Shown: positions 17,043 through 27,071 of the stretch, one piece after another
How the letters are laid out: every line of letters begins with the position of its first letter
Position numbering within the stretch: position 1 is the first letter of the stretch
NCBI GenBank assembly: GCA_035532215.1
Contig: DATKRK010000356.1
Span: forward strand, 1 to 64,000
Length of the DNA: 64,000 nucleotides
From: JAICIG01 sp035532215
GTDB taxonomy: Bacteria > Planctomycetota > Planctomycetia > Pirellulales > JAICIG01
Reading direction: 5' to 3'
Notes under the pieces: model-generated
What the model was told of the DNA's origin: nothing
Seen by the model: only the letters and a program-made list of their open reading frames with translations
Database searches by the model: none
Program-made: the position numbers and the translations under genes

Positions 17043-20000
17043 ATGCCGTCTCGATCTTTCCTCCCCTGTTTGCTGGCCTTCGGTTTTTGGGCGGTCTTGG
17101 GGCTTCCGGCCCAGGCCAAAAAATCGCCCGAAGAGGAACTGAAAAGCTTGAAAGTTCCGCAGGGGATCGAGATTTCGCTCTTCGCCAGCGAGCCGCTGAT
17201 CACCAACCCTGCGGCAATTGACGTCGATACGCACGGCCGCGTGTGGGTCGCCGAGATTCAGAATTATCGCAAGGCCAAGGAGCCGACCGAGAAGATCAAG
17301 GTGCTGGAAGACACCGACGGCGACGGCAAGGCCGATAAGGTCACCGTGTTCGCCGACGACCTGTTCGCCCCGATGAGCATCTGCGTGGCCGGCGACAAGG
17401 TTTACGTCGCCACCAGTCCCGATTTGTGGGTTTATGAAGACAAGAACGGGGACTTGAAGGCCGACGGCCCGCCGAAGAAACTACTGACCGGCTTCGGCGG
17501 CAAAAATCACGACCACGGCGCCCATAGCTTGGTGCTTGGGCCGGACCATAAATGGTGGATGAGCCACGGCGATACCGGCTTTGACGTGACCGGCACGGAC
17601 GGCTCGCAGATCAAGTTCCGCTGGGGCGCGGTGCTCCGCGGCGAGCTCGACGGCGGCAAGCTGGAGACGGCGGCGGTCAACTTCCGCAACCCGTATGAAG
17701 TTTGCGTCAGTTCGTTCGGCGAGCCGTATTGCAGCGACAACGACAACGACGGCAACTTCAGCGTCCGCATTTGCTGGATCATGGAAGGCGGCGACTACGG
17801 CTGGTTCGGCGGCCCGCCGCCGAAAGTTCCGCCCGGCACGCCGTTCGGCGAGCATTGGCACTTCCGCGGGCACATCCCCGGCTATGTGCCGGCGACGCTG
17901 GTGACCGGCTTCGGCTCGCCCTGCGGCATCTGTTATTACGAAGGGGACGCCTTCGGCGCGGCGTTCAAGAACATGCCGCTGCACGCCGATGCCGGCCCGC
18001 GCGAAGTGCGGATGTACCCGCACCAAAATGCCGGCTACGGACAGAAAGCCGCCAGCCGGGTCTGGATCTCGAGTAAGGACGACAACTATTTCCGGCCCGA
18101 CGATATTTGTGCGGCGCCCGATGGCAGCCTGTTCGTCTCCGACTGGTACGACGGGGGCGTGGGCGGTCACGCTTACAACAATCCCGATCAAGGCCGCATC
18201 TTCCTCGTCCGGCCGAGCGGCAAGAAGCTCGCTCGAGTCGGCAAGCCGGGGCCTTATGCAAACACTGCCGACGCCATCGAGGGGCTGAAGAGCCCGAACC
18301 TGGCGACGCAGTATCTGGCTCGCGAGCGTCTGTTGGCTGAAGGCCAGGCGAGCGTGCGGGCCTTGAAGGCGTTGCTGATGGCCGAGGATCCCAATTTTGG
18401 CGCCCGGGCGATGTGGGTGCTCGACCGCATCGGCGGCGAGGCACGGAAGTTGGTCGTCGAAGCGCTCAAGAGCCCCGACGCGGCGTTTCGCGCCTTGGCC
18501 GTGCGGATTCTGCGGCGGCACGGCGCCGAGCATGGCGAAGCCTTGCTGGCGATGGCCGACGACGCTTCGCCCGAGGTCCGCCGCGAAGTGCTGTTGGCCT
18601 TGCCCAAGCTCGCCGGTTCGCAGGCCGAAGGCGTGCTCGTCAAACTGGCCTCGACCTACGACGGCTCGGACCGTTATCAGCTCGAAGCGATCAACATCGC
18701 CGCCGGCGAGCGAAAGGCGGAGTTATATGCCGACTTGGAAAAAGCGGGCCGGCTTTCGATCGACAAAATCCAACTGATGCAAGTCTTGAACCCCAAGGCT
18801 GCGGCGGAGTTCGTCGTCAAGAGTCTCTCGGCGCCAAGCGTGGACGACGCGCAGCGAATCAGATTGCTCACGCATCTGGCAGGAATCCCTTCCGTTGAGG
18901 CTGCGCAGGCCGTGCTCAAGCTGGCGGCGGACGGTAAAGCCAACGACGAGATTCGTCAGTTGGCGCTCAAGATGCTCTCTGCGAACCTGGCCGGCGCCTG
19001 GAAAGATCTTAAGGGCCATCCCGAGTTGGCGGCCGGCATCAAAACCTTGTTAGGCGACAACAGCATGCAGAGGGCTGCGCTGGCGGCGATCGGCGAGAAC
19101 CAACTCGGCAACCTCGGCCAGGAAGTGTTGGCGTTGGCTACGTCGGATAAAAATGCCTCGGCGGCTCGCCGCAAGGCGATCGAGATCGCGGCGCAATTGC
19201 GTTTCGGCGGCGCGGCGGCGGCGCTCGAAAAGTTGTCTTCCGACCCGAACGCCGAAGTGCGCAAAGCGGCCGTCGCGGGACTCGTCGATCTGCAAGACTG
19301 GCCGGCGATCAAGAAACTGCTGGCCCAAGACGCCGTGCCGCCCGACGTGCAAAGCGACGTGGTCAGCCGCTCGATGGCCACGAGCGCCGGCGCGCTGGTG
19401 CTGCTCAAGGCGATCGACGACAAATCGCTGGCGGAGCCGCTGACGAAAGCGGCGATCGCCCTGGCGACCAAACATCCCGACTCGAACGTCCGCGTGCTCT
19501 ACGAAAAGTTCATTCCCGAAGCTGAACGCCCGCAACGGCTGGGCGAGGCGATCAAGCCGGCCGAGTTGCTGGCGATGAAGGCCGACGAAAAGCGCGGCGA
19601 GCAGATCTTTTTTCGAAGCTCGGCGGCCCAGTGCAAGAACTGCCACCGCGTGCGCGGCAATGGCAATACGGTCGGCCCCGACCTGAGCCAGATCGGCAAG
19701 AAGTACGAACGCGGCACGCTGCTCGAGACGATCCTCGATCCGTCGAAAGCCATCGCGCCGGAATATGTCCCGTACTTGCTCGAAACCGAGAGCGGGCAGG
19801 TTTACGTCGGCTACGTGGCCGAGAAGACCGACGAGCGAGTCGTGCTCAAAGACGCCCAGGGCAAGCTCGTCAGCGTGGCGGCAGCCGAAATCGAAACGCT
19901 CGAACCGCAGCAGAAATCGCTGATGCCCGAGTTGGTGCTGCGCGACGTAACGGCCCAGGACGCCGCCGACTTGCTGGCGTTTCTCGTTTCGCTCAAGGAA

Positions 20001-20516
20001 GCGGTGCAGCCCGTGACGCAGTTCCGCGTGCTCGGGCCCTTCGCCAGCCCCGACCTGAAGGGCGTTGATAAGGATTACGGCATCGAAAGCCAACTTGCCG
20101 CGCCCGACCTGAACTTGAAGCGCACGGGCGCCGACGGCAAGCCGGTGCGCTGGGAGCTAGTCGAGATCGATCCGTCGCTCGGTTTTCCCGGCGTCGATCA
20201 GGTGAAATACGCTCGCCAACGCCGCGTGCGAGGCGAGGCCGTAACGAACTATTTTCTGGTCTTCGCCGACAGCGCGGCGGATCAAGACGTTTCGCTGTTG
20301 TTGGGCAGCGACGATAGTTGCAAGGTCTGGGTCAACGGCCGACAGGTCCACGAGTATCGCGGCAATCGGGCGCTCGCGCCCGGCGCCGATCAGGTCAAGG
20401 CGCCGCTCAAGAGCGGTCGCAACGCGATCGTCGTCAAGGTCGAGAACCACCAAGGCCCCGGCGGCGTAAGCCTGTCGATCGGCAGTCAGGCGAACGTGCA
20501 ATTGCGGACGGAATAA
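17043..20516 (+). CDS. PVC-type heme-binding dehydrogenase (beta-propeller, HEAT repeats, cytochrome c)
   Basis: 1157 residues. A signal peptide (FLPCLLAFGFWAVLGLPAQA) is followed by a sugar-dehydrogenase-like beta-propeller (about residues 35-400, with GRVWVAEIQNYR and PDGSLFVSDWYDGG), an array of HEAT-like repeats (about 410-830), and a cytochrome c domain with a single CKNCH heme site near residue 863 (later axial methionine probably in the LMPE region). The last 170 residues form a domain with LGSDDSCKVWVNGRQVHEYRGNRAL, a carbohydrate-binding-like sandwich. Such proteins are expanded in planctomycetes and Verrucomicrobia and probably oxidise sugars or polymers in the periplasm, passing electrons to a cytochrome. 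An LRR lipoprotein gene follows after 17 bases. Confidence 0.9.
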   Translation: MPSRSFLPCLLAFGFWAVLGLPAQAKKSPEEELKSLKVPQGIEISLFASEPLITNPAAIDVDTHGRVWVAEIQNYRKAKEPTEKIKVLEDTDGDGKADKVTVFADDLFAPMSICVAGDKVYVATSPDLWVYEDKNGDLKADGPPKKLLTGFGGKNHDHGAHSLVLGPDHKWWMSHGDTGFDVTGTDGSQIKFRWGAVLRGELDGGKLETAAVNFRNPYEVCVSSFGEPYCSDNDNDGNFSVRICWIMEGGDYGWFGGPPPKVPPGTPFGEHWHFRGHIPGYVPATLVTGFGSPCGICYYEGDAFGAAFKNMPLHADAGPREVRMYPHQNAGYGQKAASRVWISSKDDNYFRPDDICAAPDGSLFVSDWYDGGVGGHAYNNPDQGRIFLVRPSGKKLARVGKPGPYANTADAIEGLKSPNLATQYLARERLLAEGQASVRALKALLMAEDPNFGARAMWVLDRIGGEARKLVVEALKSPDAAFRALAVRILRRHGAEHGEALLAMADDASPEVRREVLLALPKLAGSQAEGVLVKLASTYDGSDRYQLEAINIAAGERKAELYADLEKAGRLSIDKIQLMQVLNPKAAAEFVVKSLSAPSVDDAQRIRLLTHLAGIPSVEAAQAVLKLAADGKANDEIRQLALKMLSANLAGAWKDLKGHPELAAGIKTLLGDNSMQRAALAAIGENQLGNLGQEVLALATSDKNASAARRKAIEIAAQLRFGGAAAALEKLSSDPNAEVRKAAVAGLVDLQDWPAIKKLLAQDAVPPDVQSDVVSRSMATSAGALVLLKAIDDKSLAEPLTKAAIALATKHPDSNVRVLYEKFIPEAERPQRLGEAIKPAELLAMKADEKRGEQIFFRSSAAQCKNCHRVRGNGNTVGPDLSQIGKKYERGTLLETILDPSKAIAPEYVPYLLETESGQVYVGYVAEKTDERVVLKDAQGKLVSVAAAEIETLEPQQKSLMPELVLRDVTAQDAADLLAFLVSLKEAVQPVTQFRVLGPFASPDLKGVDKDYGIESQLAAPDLNLKRTGADGKPVRWELVEIDPSLGFPGVDQVKYARQRRVRGEAVTNYFLVFADSAADQDVSLLLGSDDSCKVWVNGRQVHEYRGNRALAPGADQVKAPLKSGRNAIVVKVENHQGPGGVSLSIGSQANVQLRTE

Positions 20517-20533
20517 TTACCAGAAAAACCGCC

Positions 20534-21013
20534 ATGAAAAACCGCTCGCGATATCGCTTGTATCTGGCAGGCGTTTTAGGCGCAATTTTTTTGCCGCTAG
20601 GCGGCTGCGGCGCCGCCGCTTCGCCCGAGCAGCCGGTGATCGCGGCCATCGAACAGCTCGGCGGCAGCGTCCGCCGCGACAAGGGCCATGTGGTCAAAGT
20701 CGATCTGCACAAGGGCCGAGCGACGGAGTCCGACCTGGAACAGCTCGAAAAACTGGCCCATCTCGACCGGCTCTATCTGCCCCCGGCGGCCAACGATGCC
20801 TGGCTGGCCCATTTGCAAGGCCTGAACGAGCTGACCAAGCTCGATTTGCAATACACCCAAGTCACCGATGCCGGGCTGGCCCAGTTAGCGAGCCTGCCGA
20901 AGCTCGTGCAACTCTACACCTACGGCAGCCAGGTCACCGCCGCTGGCATCGAGCAACTGCAGAAAGCCCGGCCTCAGTTGACGGTCGAGGTTTTCCCGAT
21001 CGAACGACCGTGA
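20534..21013 (+). CDS. Leucine-rich-repeat lipoprotein
   Basis: 159 residues from the ATG at 20534, 17 bases after the dehydrogenase gene. The signal peptide ends in a lipobox-like LPLGGC, so the protein is probably anchored by a lipid at Cys25 or nearby. The mature part contains ribonuclease-inhibitor-type leucine-rich repeats (LNELTKLDLQYTQVTDAGLAQL). LRR domains of this type usually bind proteins. The close spacing suggests co-transcription with the PVC dehydrogenase, so it could be its outer-membrane partner (inference). Confidence 0.75.
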   Translation: MKNRSRYRLYLAGVLGAIFLPLGGCGAAASPEQPVIAAIEQLGGSVRRDKGHVVKVDLHKGRATESDLEQLEKLAHLDRLYLPPAANDAWLAHLQGLNELTKLDLQYTQVTDAGLAQLASLPKLVQLYTYGSQVTAAGIEQLQKARPQLTVEVFPIERP

Positions 21014-21160
21014 ACCTAAACTCTTCTTCATCTTGAATTGACCGTCGGCGGCGCAGCGACTAGGCTCTGGAAGAACGAAGGCGGAAAAGCCGAGGGGAGC
21101 GATCTTGTTACAATGACTGCCGAATTGATGTCAAATCTGTTGCGCCGGCCTCTCCTGCCT

Positions 21161-21453
21161 GCCACCAGCTTTAGCGGGTGGTTTTTGGCGGACGAGGCAA
21201 TTCGCCAAGCCGGGGCAATTACGGGTTCCTCTTCTCTGTTGCGGCTGCCGCAGGCGCCGTTGGCGGCAAGCAGAGCTGCGTCGAGAACGATAACATGCGA
21301 CCGAAGTGCGCAACTGAGAACCGCCTGGAACAGAGAAGAGGAACCCGTAATCCAATGCGGCGGCAAGGACAGGGAGATCCCGGCGATGATTTCTCGCATC
21401 AAAAAGAGCGAGATGGAGCGTAGGAAAGCAGGACGTTCTCTAAAGCTGGCGGC
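21161..21453. repeat. Family F repeat (copy 2), outer ends
   Basis: The right end (21425-21453, starting AAAGCAGGACGTTCTCTAAA) matches the right end of the element at 57503-57858 with a few differences. The left end shares only its first 14 bases (GCCACCAGCTTTAG at 21161). Inside lies a different palindromic element (21219-21350). This looks like a decayed or recombined copy. Confidence 0.6.
21219..21350. mobile_element. MITE-like element, family E copy 1
   Basis: A 132-base stretch bounded by inverted repeats of about 22 bases. The left end begins TTACGGGTTCCTCTTCTCTG at 21219, and the right end is its reverse complement, finishing ACCCGTAA at 21350. The inside is unlike the other copy at 45278-45396, but the ends are identical over 21 bases. 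No transposase is present, so mobilisation would need a partner elsewhere. I could not identify a target-site duplication. Confidence 0.8.
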
Positions 21454-21466
21454 GATCAGGTCGAGC

Positions 21467-22732
21467 ATGAATTCTTCGCCGCGCCGGCTCTTCGCGGCGT
21501 CGCTATTGATGTTGGCGGCCGCGACCGGCTGCCAGCGTCCGGCTCATAGCGCGACCAAGGCGGAACCGCCGGCCAAAGTCGCGCAAACGGCCAACGAAAC
21601 GAAACTCAACACCGTCGAACTCACGCCGGAAGCCGAGACGCGGCTGGGGCTCGAGACGGCGGCGGTCGAATCGCGGCGCGTTGCGCGGCAGCGGACTTAC
21701 GGCGGCGAAATCACGCTGCCCACGGGCGCTTCGCTGGTCGTATTGGCGCCGATCAACGGCACGCTGAAGCCGGCCAAGACCGACAAACCGCTGGCTGTCG
21801 GCGAGAAAGTCGCCCGCGGGCAGTCGGTGTTCGTGCTTTCGCCGCTGTTGTCGCCCGAGCGCGACGTGCTGACGCCCGCAGAGAGGGTGGCCTACGCCCA
21901 GGCCCAGATGCAGCTTTCGCAGGCCCAGGTCGATGCCGAGGGACAATTGCAGCAGGCCAAGGTGCAAGTCGACGCGGCGCAAATCGCGCTCGATCGCGCC
22001 GAGCGCTTGCTCCGCGAGCAGTCCGGCACTGCCCGGGTGGTCGACGAAGGCCGGGCGCAGCTCGAATTGGCGCAGAAGACGCACGAGGCCGCCAGCGCCC
22101 GCAAGCAGTTGGTCGACAGCGTCAAGCTCGACGCCGAGAGCGGCCAGGCCGAGCCGCTGGCGATTCCTTCGCCGCGCGAGGGCATCATCCGCGCCGAGTT
22201 CGCGGCGCCCGGCGAGGTCGTGCCGGCCGGGGCGCCACTGTTCGAAGTGGTGGATCTCGACCGCGTCTGGGTTCGCGTGCCGGTCTACGCGGGCGAGGTG
22301 GCCGAGGTTTCGCAGTCGGCGCCGGCGCAAGTGAAAGGCCTGTCCGAGCCGCCTGGATCGCCGGGATTAACGGCACGGCCGGTTAGCGCTCCGCCGACGG
22401 CCGTGCCGCAAGCGGCCGCCGTCGACTTGTATTACGAACTGGAGAACCGCGACGGCAAGTTCCGCCCCGGTCAGCGCGTGAGCGCAACCCTGACGCTCGA
22501 AGCCCAGCAAGACAGCCTGGGCATCCCTTGGTCGGCGGTCGTGCAAGATATTTACGGCGGCACGTGGGTCTACGAGCAAACGGCCGAACACACCTTCGTC
22601 CGCCGCCGCGTCGAAGTTCCCTACGTCGTCGACAACTGGGCCGTGCTCTCGGCCGGGCCTGCCGAGGGCGCCAAGATCGTCACCGCCGGCGTGGCGGAAT
22701 TGTTCGGGGCGGAATTTGGGTTTGGAAAGTAA
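21467..22732 (+). CDS. RND efflux periplasmic adaptor (HlyD/CusB-like)
   Basis: 421 residues from the ATG at 21467. An N-terminal lipoprotein signal (LFAASLLMLAAATGC, a typical lipobox at A-T-G-C) is followed by the family's beta-barrel start (LTPEAETRLGLETAAVESR), a lipoyl/hairpin section with long heptad helices (AQAQMQLSQAQVDAEGQLQQ), the lipoyl second half (PLAIPSPREGIIRAEF with APGEVVPAGAPLFEVVDLD), and a C-terminal barrel (VDLYYELENRDGKFRPGQRV). It links the RND pump to the outer membrane channel. The pump gene starts 104 bases downstream, after a palindromic repeat. Confidence 0.9.
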   Translation: MNSSPRRLFAASLLMLAAATGCQRPAHSATKAEPPAKVAQTANETKLNTVELTPEAETRLGLETAAVESRRVARQRTYGGEITLPTGASLVVLAPINGTLKPAKTDKPLAVGEKVARGQSVFVLSPLLSPERDVLTPAERVAYAQAQMQLSQAQVDAEGQLQQAKVQVDAAQIALDRAERLLREQSGTARVVDEGRAQLELAQKTHEAASARKQLVDSVKLDAESGQAEPLAIPSPREGIIRAEFAAPGEVVPAGAPLFEVVDLDRVWVRVPVYAGEVAEVSQSAPAQVKGLSEPPGSPGLTARPVSAPPTAVPQAAAVDLYYELENRDGKFRPGQRVSATLTLEAQQDSLGIPWSAVVQDIYGGTWVYEQTAEHTFVRRRVEVPYVVDNWAVLSAGPAEGAKIVTAGVAELFGAEFGFGK

Positions 22733-22744
22733 GTAGATTGGCGG

Positions 22745-22815
22745 GGCGCCTGGCGGCAGAGCGCAGCGATGCCCCAGCAACCTGGGGCTTCGCCTAGGCT
22801 CGGCCCCAGCCACCC
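22745..22815. repeat. Dispersed palindromic repeat, family C copy 1
   Basis: A 71-base hairpin-forming repeat running GGCGCCTGGCGGCAGAGCGC on the left to CGGCCCCAGCCACCC on the right. It sits between the adaptor and pump genes. Related copies are at 37025-37096 (inside a coding sequence), 37924-37964 (partial) and 41479-41551, in the opposite orientation. Confidence 0.85.
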
Positions 22816-22836
22816 GCTTGCCCTTTGGAACAAAGC

Positions 22837-25800
22837 ATGACCTGGCTCGTCTCCACTTCGCTGCGGCTTCGCGTGCTGGTGCTCGCCGTCTCGGCGCTGT
22901 TGATCGTGTTCGGCGTTCAGACGCTCAAGACCAGCCCGCTCGACGTGTTTCCGGAGTTCGCGCCGCCGATGGTCGAAATTCAGACCGAGGCGCCGGGCTT
23001 ATCGACCGTCGAAGTCGAGAGCATGATCAGCATGCCGCTGGAAAACGCGCTGAACGGCACGCCGTTCTTGCAGACGATCCGCTCGAAATCGGTGCTGGGG
23101 CTGTCGAGCGTGAAGCTGGTCTTCGAGGAAGGGACCGACCTGATCCGCGCGCGGCAGTTGGTGCAAGAGCGGCTGTCGGTCGAAGCCGCGCGGCTGCCGG
23201 TGGTCGCCAGGCCGCCGGTGATGATGTCGCCCCATTCGTCGACCGCCCGCGTGCTGAAAATCGGCGTGACGTCGAAGAAGCTGTCGCAGATGGACCTGAC
23301 GATCCTGGCCCGCTGGACGATCCGCCCGCACCTGATGGCCATTCCCGGCGTGGCCAACGTGGCGATCTGGGGGCAGCGCGACCGGCAATTCCAGGTGCTG
23401 GTCGATCCCGACCGTCTGCGGGCCCACCAGGTGACGCTGGCCGACGTCGAACGGGCGGCGGCCGATGCGGCCACGCTCAGCGGCGGCGGCTTCGTTGATA
23501 CGCCCAACCAGCGCTTGCCGGTGCGGCAGCTCACCGGCATCCGCGACCCCGAAGACATCGCCGACACGATCGTCGGCTTCCGCGGGGGGGCCCCGCTCAG
23601 GATCGGCGACGTGGCCGACGTGGTCGAAGGCTTTCCGGCCCCGATCGGCGACGCCGTGATCGACGACGGCCCCGGTTTATTGTTGATCGTCGAGAAGCAG
23701 CCCTGGGGCAACACGCTCGACATCACGCGCAACGTCGAACAGACGATCGACCTGTTGCGGCCCGGGCTGGCCGACGTGAAGCTCGATACGACGATCTTTC
23801 GTCCGGCCACGTTCATCGAACGCTCGCTCGACAATCTCTCGCACGCGATGCTCGTCGGTTGCGTGCTGGTGATCGTGGTGCTGGTCGCGTTTCTGTTCGA
23901 TTGGCGAACCTCGATCATCAGCGTCACGGCGATTCCGCTCTCGCTGGTCGCCGCCGCGCTGGTGCTGCACTACTGGGGCGGCACGACGATCAACACGATG
24001 GTCATCGCAGGGCTGGTCATCGCCCTGGGCGAAGTGGTCGACGACGCGATCATCGACGTCGAAAACATCTTGCGGCGGCTGAAGCTGAACCAGCAGGCCG
24101 CCGAGCCGCTGCCGGCCTATCAAGTCGTGCTGGCCGCCTCGCTCGAAGTCCGCAGCGCCGTCGTTTACGCCAGCCTGATCGTGACCTTGGTCTTCGTGCC
24201 GGTGCTGTTTTTGGAAGGGCTTCCTGGCTCGTTCTTCCGCCCCCTGGCCATTTCTTACATGCTGGCGATCCTGGCCTCGCTGTTGGTCGCGCTGACCGTC
24301 ACGCCCGCCATGTCGCTGCTGTTGCTGCCTGGCGCCGCCCACCGCCGGCACGAGGCGCCGCTGACCGTCTGGCTCAAAAACGCCTATCGCCGCATGCTGC
24401 CGTTTTTCGTCGTGCGGCCGAGGTCGGCCGTGGCCGCGATCACCGGGCTGTTTGCGCTCAGCCTGTTCGCCGTCTCGACGCTGGGCGAGGAGTTCCTGCC
24501 CGACTTCAAAGAGACCGATTTTCTGATGCACTGGATCGAAAAGCCCGGCACTTCGCTGGAGGCCATGACGCGGATCACGACTCGCGTCAGCAAGGACCTG
24601 CGGAAGATCGACGGCGTGCGGAATTTCGGTTCGCACATCGGCCGGGCCGAAGTGGCCGACGAGGTCGTCGGGCCGAACTTCACCGAGTTGTGGATCAGCG
24701 TCGAACCGACCGCCGATCTCGATGCCACCGTCGCCAAGATTCAACGGACCGTCGACAGCTATCCGGGCCTGTATCGCGACGTGTTGACTTATCTCAAGGA
24801 GAGCATCAAGGAGGTGCTGACCGGCGCCAAGGCCACGATCGTGGTTCGCATCTTCGGCCCCGATCTGGCCACGTTACGCGCCAAGGCCGAAGAAGTGTTT
24901 GGCCAGATCGAGAATATCGAAGGCGTCCACACGCCGAAGGTCGAGCCGCAAACGCTGGTGCCTCAGTTACAAGTTCGCCTGCGGCCCGAAGCGGCGGCCC
25001 AGTACGGTTTCACGCCCGGTCACGTCCGCCGGGCGGTCGAAACGCTGGTCCGCGGCACACAGGTGGGCGAGGTGTACTACGACCAAAAAAGCTTCGCCGT
25101 GGTGGTCTGGGGCAAGCCTGAGTTGCGCAGCGACTTGTCGGCCTTGCGGCGGCTGCCGATCGATCTGCCCGCCGGCGGCGCCCCGACGCCGAACCCGCCG
25201 CGAGCGGGCGCGGCGCCCGGGCCCAACGGAGCCGCAGGCGCGGCGGCCAATCCCGGCAGTTTGGGCCTGGCGGCCGGCACGATGAACGGCTACGTGCCGC
25301 TAGGCGACATTGCCGACGTCGAAACCGTGCCCACGCCGAACGAAGTCTTGCGAGAATCGGTCTCGCGCCGCATCGACGTGACCTGTAACGTGCAAGGCCG
25401 CGACTTGGGCTCCGTCGCGCGGGAAATCGAAGACCGCGTCAAGCAACTCTCGTTCGAGCGCGGCTATCACCCGGAGTTTCTCGGCGAGTACGCGGCCCGG
25501 CAGGAATCGCGGCGCCGTCTGTTCGCCTTGGCCGCCCTGTCGCTGGTCGGCATTTTGCTGTTGCTGCACGTCGACTTTCAATCGTGGCGCCTGACGCTGT
25601 TGGTGGCGCTGACGATTCCTTTTGCCCTGGTTGGCGGCGTGTTCGCCGCGGCGCTGGCCGGCGGCGTGTTGTCGCTCGGTTCGCTGGTCGGCTTCGTCAC
25701 CGTACTGGGCATCGCCGCCCGCAATGGAATCATGCTCGTCAGCCATTACCGGCACCTGGAAGAAATTGAAGGCGAAAGCTTCGGGCTCGGCCTGGTGATG

Positions 25801-26019
25801 CGCGGCAGCGAAGAGCGGTTGGCGCCAATCTTGATGACCGTGCTGACCACCAGCCTGGCGCTTGCGCCGCTGGTGGTCGGCGGCAATCTGCCAGGGCACG
25901 AGATCGAATACCCGATGGCAGTCGTCATTCTCGGCGGCCTGGCGACTTCGACGGTATTGAATCTCTTTTTACTGCCGCCGATCTATCTGGCTTTCGGCCG
26001 CAACACCGATGCTGCCTGA
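22837..26019 (+). CDS. RND efflux pump, heavy-metal (CusA/CzcA) type
   Basis: 1060 residues from the ATG at 22837 with GGA eight bases upstream (a TTG at 22825 is less likely). The duplicated 12-helix RND layout is clear: first helix ([18 protein letters not shown]), helices around residues 340-530, a second periplasmic loop with a Pro/Gly-rich insertion ([17 protein letters not shown]), and helices from about 885 on. Helix 4 carries [16 protein letters not shown], the acidic proton-relay segment of heavy-metal RND pumps. Substrate probably Cu, Ag, Zn, Co or Ni. The Met clusters typical of CusA could not be counted with confidence, so the metal is open. The operon order is adaptor, pump, secreted protein, channel. 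Confidence 0.93.
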   Translation: MTWLVSTSLRLRVLVLAVSALLIVFGVQTLKTSPLDVFPEFAPPMVEIQTEAPGLSTVEVESMISMPLENALNGTPFLQTIRSKSVLGLSSVKLVFEEGTDLIRARQLVQERLSVEAARLPVVARPPVMMSPHSSTARVLKIGVTSKKLSQMDLTILARWTIRPHLMAIPGVANVAIWGQRDRQFQVLVDPDRLRAHQVTLADVERAAADAATLSGGGFVDTPNQRLPVRQLTGIRDPEDIADTIVGFRGGAPLRIGDVADVVEGFPAPIGDAVIDDGPGLLLIVEKQPWGNTLDITRNVEQTIDLLRPGLADVKLDTTIFRPATFIERSLDNLSHAMLVGCVLVIVVLVAFLFDWRTSIISVTAIPLSLVAAALVLHYWGGTTINTMVIAGLVIALGEVVDDAIIDVENILRRLKLNQQAAEPLPAYQVVLAASLEVRSAVVYASLIVTLVFVPVLFLEGLPGSFFRPLAISYMLAILASLLVALTVTPAMSLLLLPGAAHRRHEAPLTVWLKNAYRRMLPFFVVRPRSAVAAITGLFALSLFAVSTLGEEFLPDFKETDFLMHWIEKPGTSLEAMTRITTRVSKDLRKIDGVRNFGSHIGRAEVADEVVGPNFTELWISVEPTADLDATVAKIQRTVDSYPGLYRDVLTYLKESIKEVLTGAKATIVVRIFGPDLATLRAKAEEVFGQIENIEGVHTPKVEPQTLVPQLQVRLRPEAAAQYGFTPGHVRRAVETLVRGTQVGEVYYDQKSFAVVVWGKPELRSDLSALRRLPIDLPAGGAPTPNPPRAGAAPGPNGAAGAAANPGSLGLAAGTMNGYVPLGDIADVETVPTPNEVLRESVSRRIDVTCNVQGRDLGSVAREIEDRVKQLSFERGYHPEFLGEYAARQESRRRLFALAALSLVGILLLLHVDFQSWRLTLLVALTIPFALVGGVFAAALAGGVLSLGSLVGFVTVLGIAARNGIMLVSHYRHLEEIEGESFGLGLVMRGSEERLAPILMTVLTTSLALAPLVVGGNLPGHEIEYPMAVVILGGLATSTVLNLFLLPPIYLAFGRNTDAA

Positions 26020-26027
26020 GCATACTG

Positions 26028-26108
26028 GCGAGCCGGAGGCGTGAGCCTCCGTGTCGTCGCGAGGCGCCATAGCGTCGCACAACCGGAGGCTTACGCCTCC
26101 GGCTCGCC
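26028..26108. repeat. REPIN-like repeat doublet, family B copy 1
   Basis: Two short palindromic units in inverted orientation. The first (26028-26051) begins GGCGAGCCGGAGGC and the second (26083-26108) ends GCCTCCGGCTCGCC. Total length is about 81 bases, as in repeated doublets spread by RAYT transposases. A second doublet lies at 34225-34308 inside a coding sequence, and a single unit lies at 41590-41615. Confidence 0.85.
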
Positions 26109-26300
26109 GTTTCATTTCCGGCTCGCCGTTTTATGGCGAGCTTTCGCACACCAAGCGCGCCATCGGGCTCGGGCGACGGTTCGCGATGGCCGTATCATGC
26201 GGTCTGCAGCTTTGGCACGTTTTCTGCGGTTTGCGAGATAGGCGTACAAAACGCGCCGTAACCTTGGAAGGGTTGAAGCCTTGGCCACAGGAGAACCGCC

Positions 26301-26822
26301 ATGCGAGTCCTGACGCTCTCGATGCTTTTGGCTTTGTTCGCCTGGCAGATGAGGCCGGCCGTGGCTCAAAATCCGGCGGGCGCTCGATCCGCGGCGGTCG
26401 CGAGTGCGCGGCAGTCCATGCCGATGGTCCTGCCTAGTCTCGACGGAACCAACAATCCCGGCAACCCGAATCTTCCACCCGTTTTGCCTCAATCGCGCTA
26501 CCGTTATCAATCTGGCCACTGGTGGTATCGCAGTCCGAGCGGGCTTACCTCGGCTGGGAGAGGCCGCGAAATGGAAGAGTACGAGCCGCCCGTCTACGGA
26601 CAGTGGTCTAGAAATGGGCTCCGCCCGTCGGCGTTCAGCCACTATTCGTTCGGGTATCGTCCGCAGTGGAATCCGTATAGCGGCTATAGCTACGGGTATA
26701 ACGGAGGCTTCGGCAGGAGCTTGTACGGGCGCGGAAACGGCTATTATGGCTTGAAGAACGGGTACCTCGGCTTCGGCGGAAACGGGTACTTCAGCAACGG
26801 CGCTTACAGCACCGGCAACTAG
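26301..26822 (+). CDS. Small secreted Gly/Tyr-rich protein, unknown
   Basis: 173 residues. Signal peptide at about 1-22 (LTLSMLLALFAWQMRPAVA). The mature protein is rich in Gly, Tyr, Asn and Ser with repeats such as GNGYYGLKNGYLGFGGNGYF, resembling structural or surface proteins. ACAGGAG lies just upstream of the start. It sits between the RND pump and the TolC-family gene on the same strand, but nothing in the sequence links it to efflux. Family unknown. Confidence 0.75.
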   Translation: MRVLTLSMLLALFAWQMRPAVAQNPAGARSAAVASARQSMPMVLPSLDGTNNPGNPNLPPVLPQSRYRYQSGHWWYRSPSGLTSAGRGREMEEYEPPVYGQWSRNGLRPSAFSHYSFGYRPQWNPYSGYSYGYNGGFGRSLYGRGNGYYGLKNGYLGFGGNGYFSNGAYSTGN

Positions 26823-27071
26823 GCGGCAGCCGATCCAGGGCCTGCATCCTAGATAAGTTCGGCCTAATCGGCGCTTCGCGACTCATCGTAAGCGGCGTCT
26901 TGCGCCGACAATCTCGTAGGGTGCCGTATCGGCTGGAATGTTCAGAAATCGCGCCAGGTTTTGAGCATTTCACGCAGCCGGCAAGTTGCTCCTAATCGCT
27001 AAATCTTACCGCGGCCATAGAACCTTCATGCGGGGCGAGGCAACTGCGCCACGCTGACGAGGACGATTATC

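Larger units (their letters stand above)
21014..21466. other. Repeat-filled intergenic region
   Basis: 453 bases, almost entirely made of two nested repeat structures described separately (21161-21453 and 21219-21350). No gene is supported; a frame open here is in phase with the downstream adaptor but has no signal or family feature before 21467. Confidence 0.6.
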
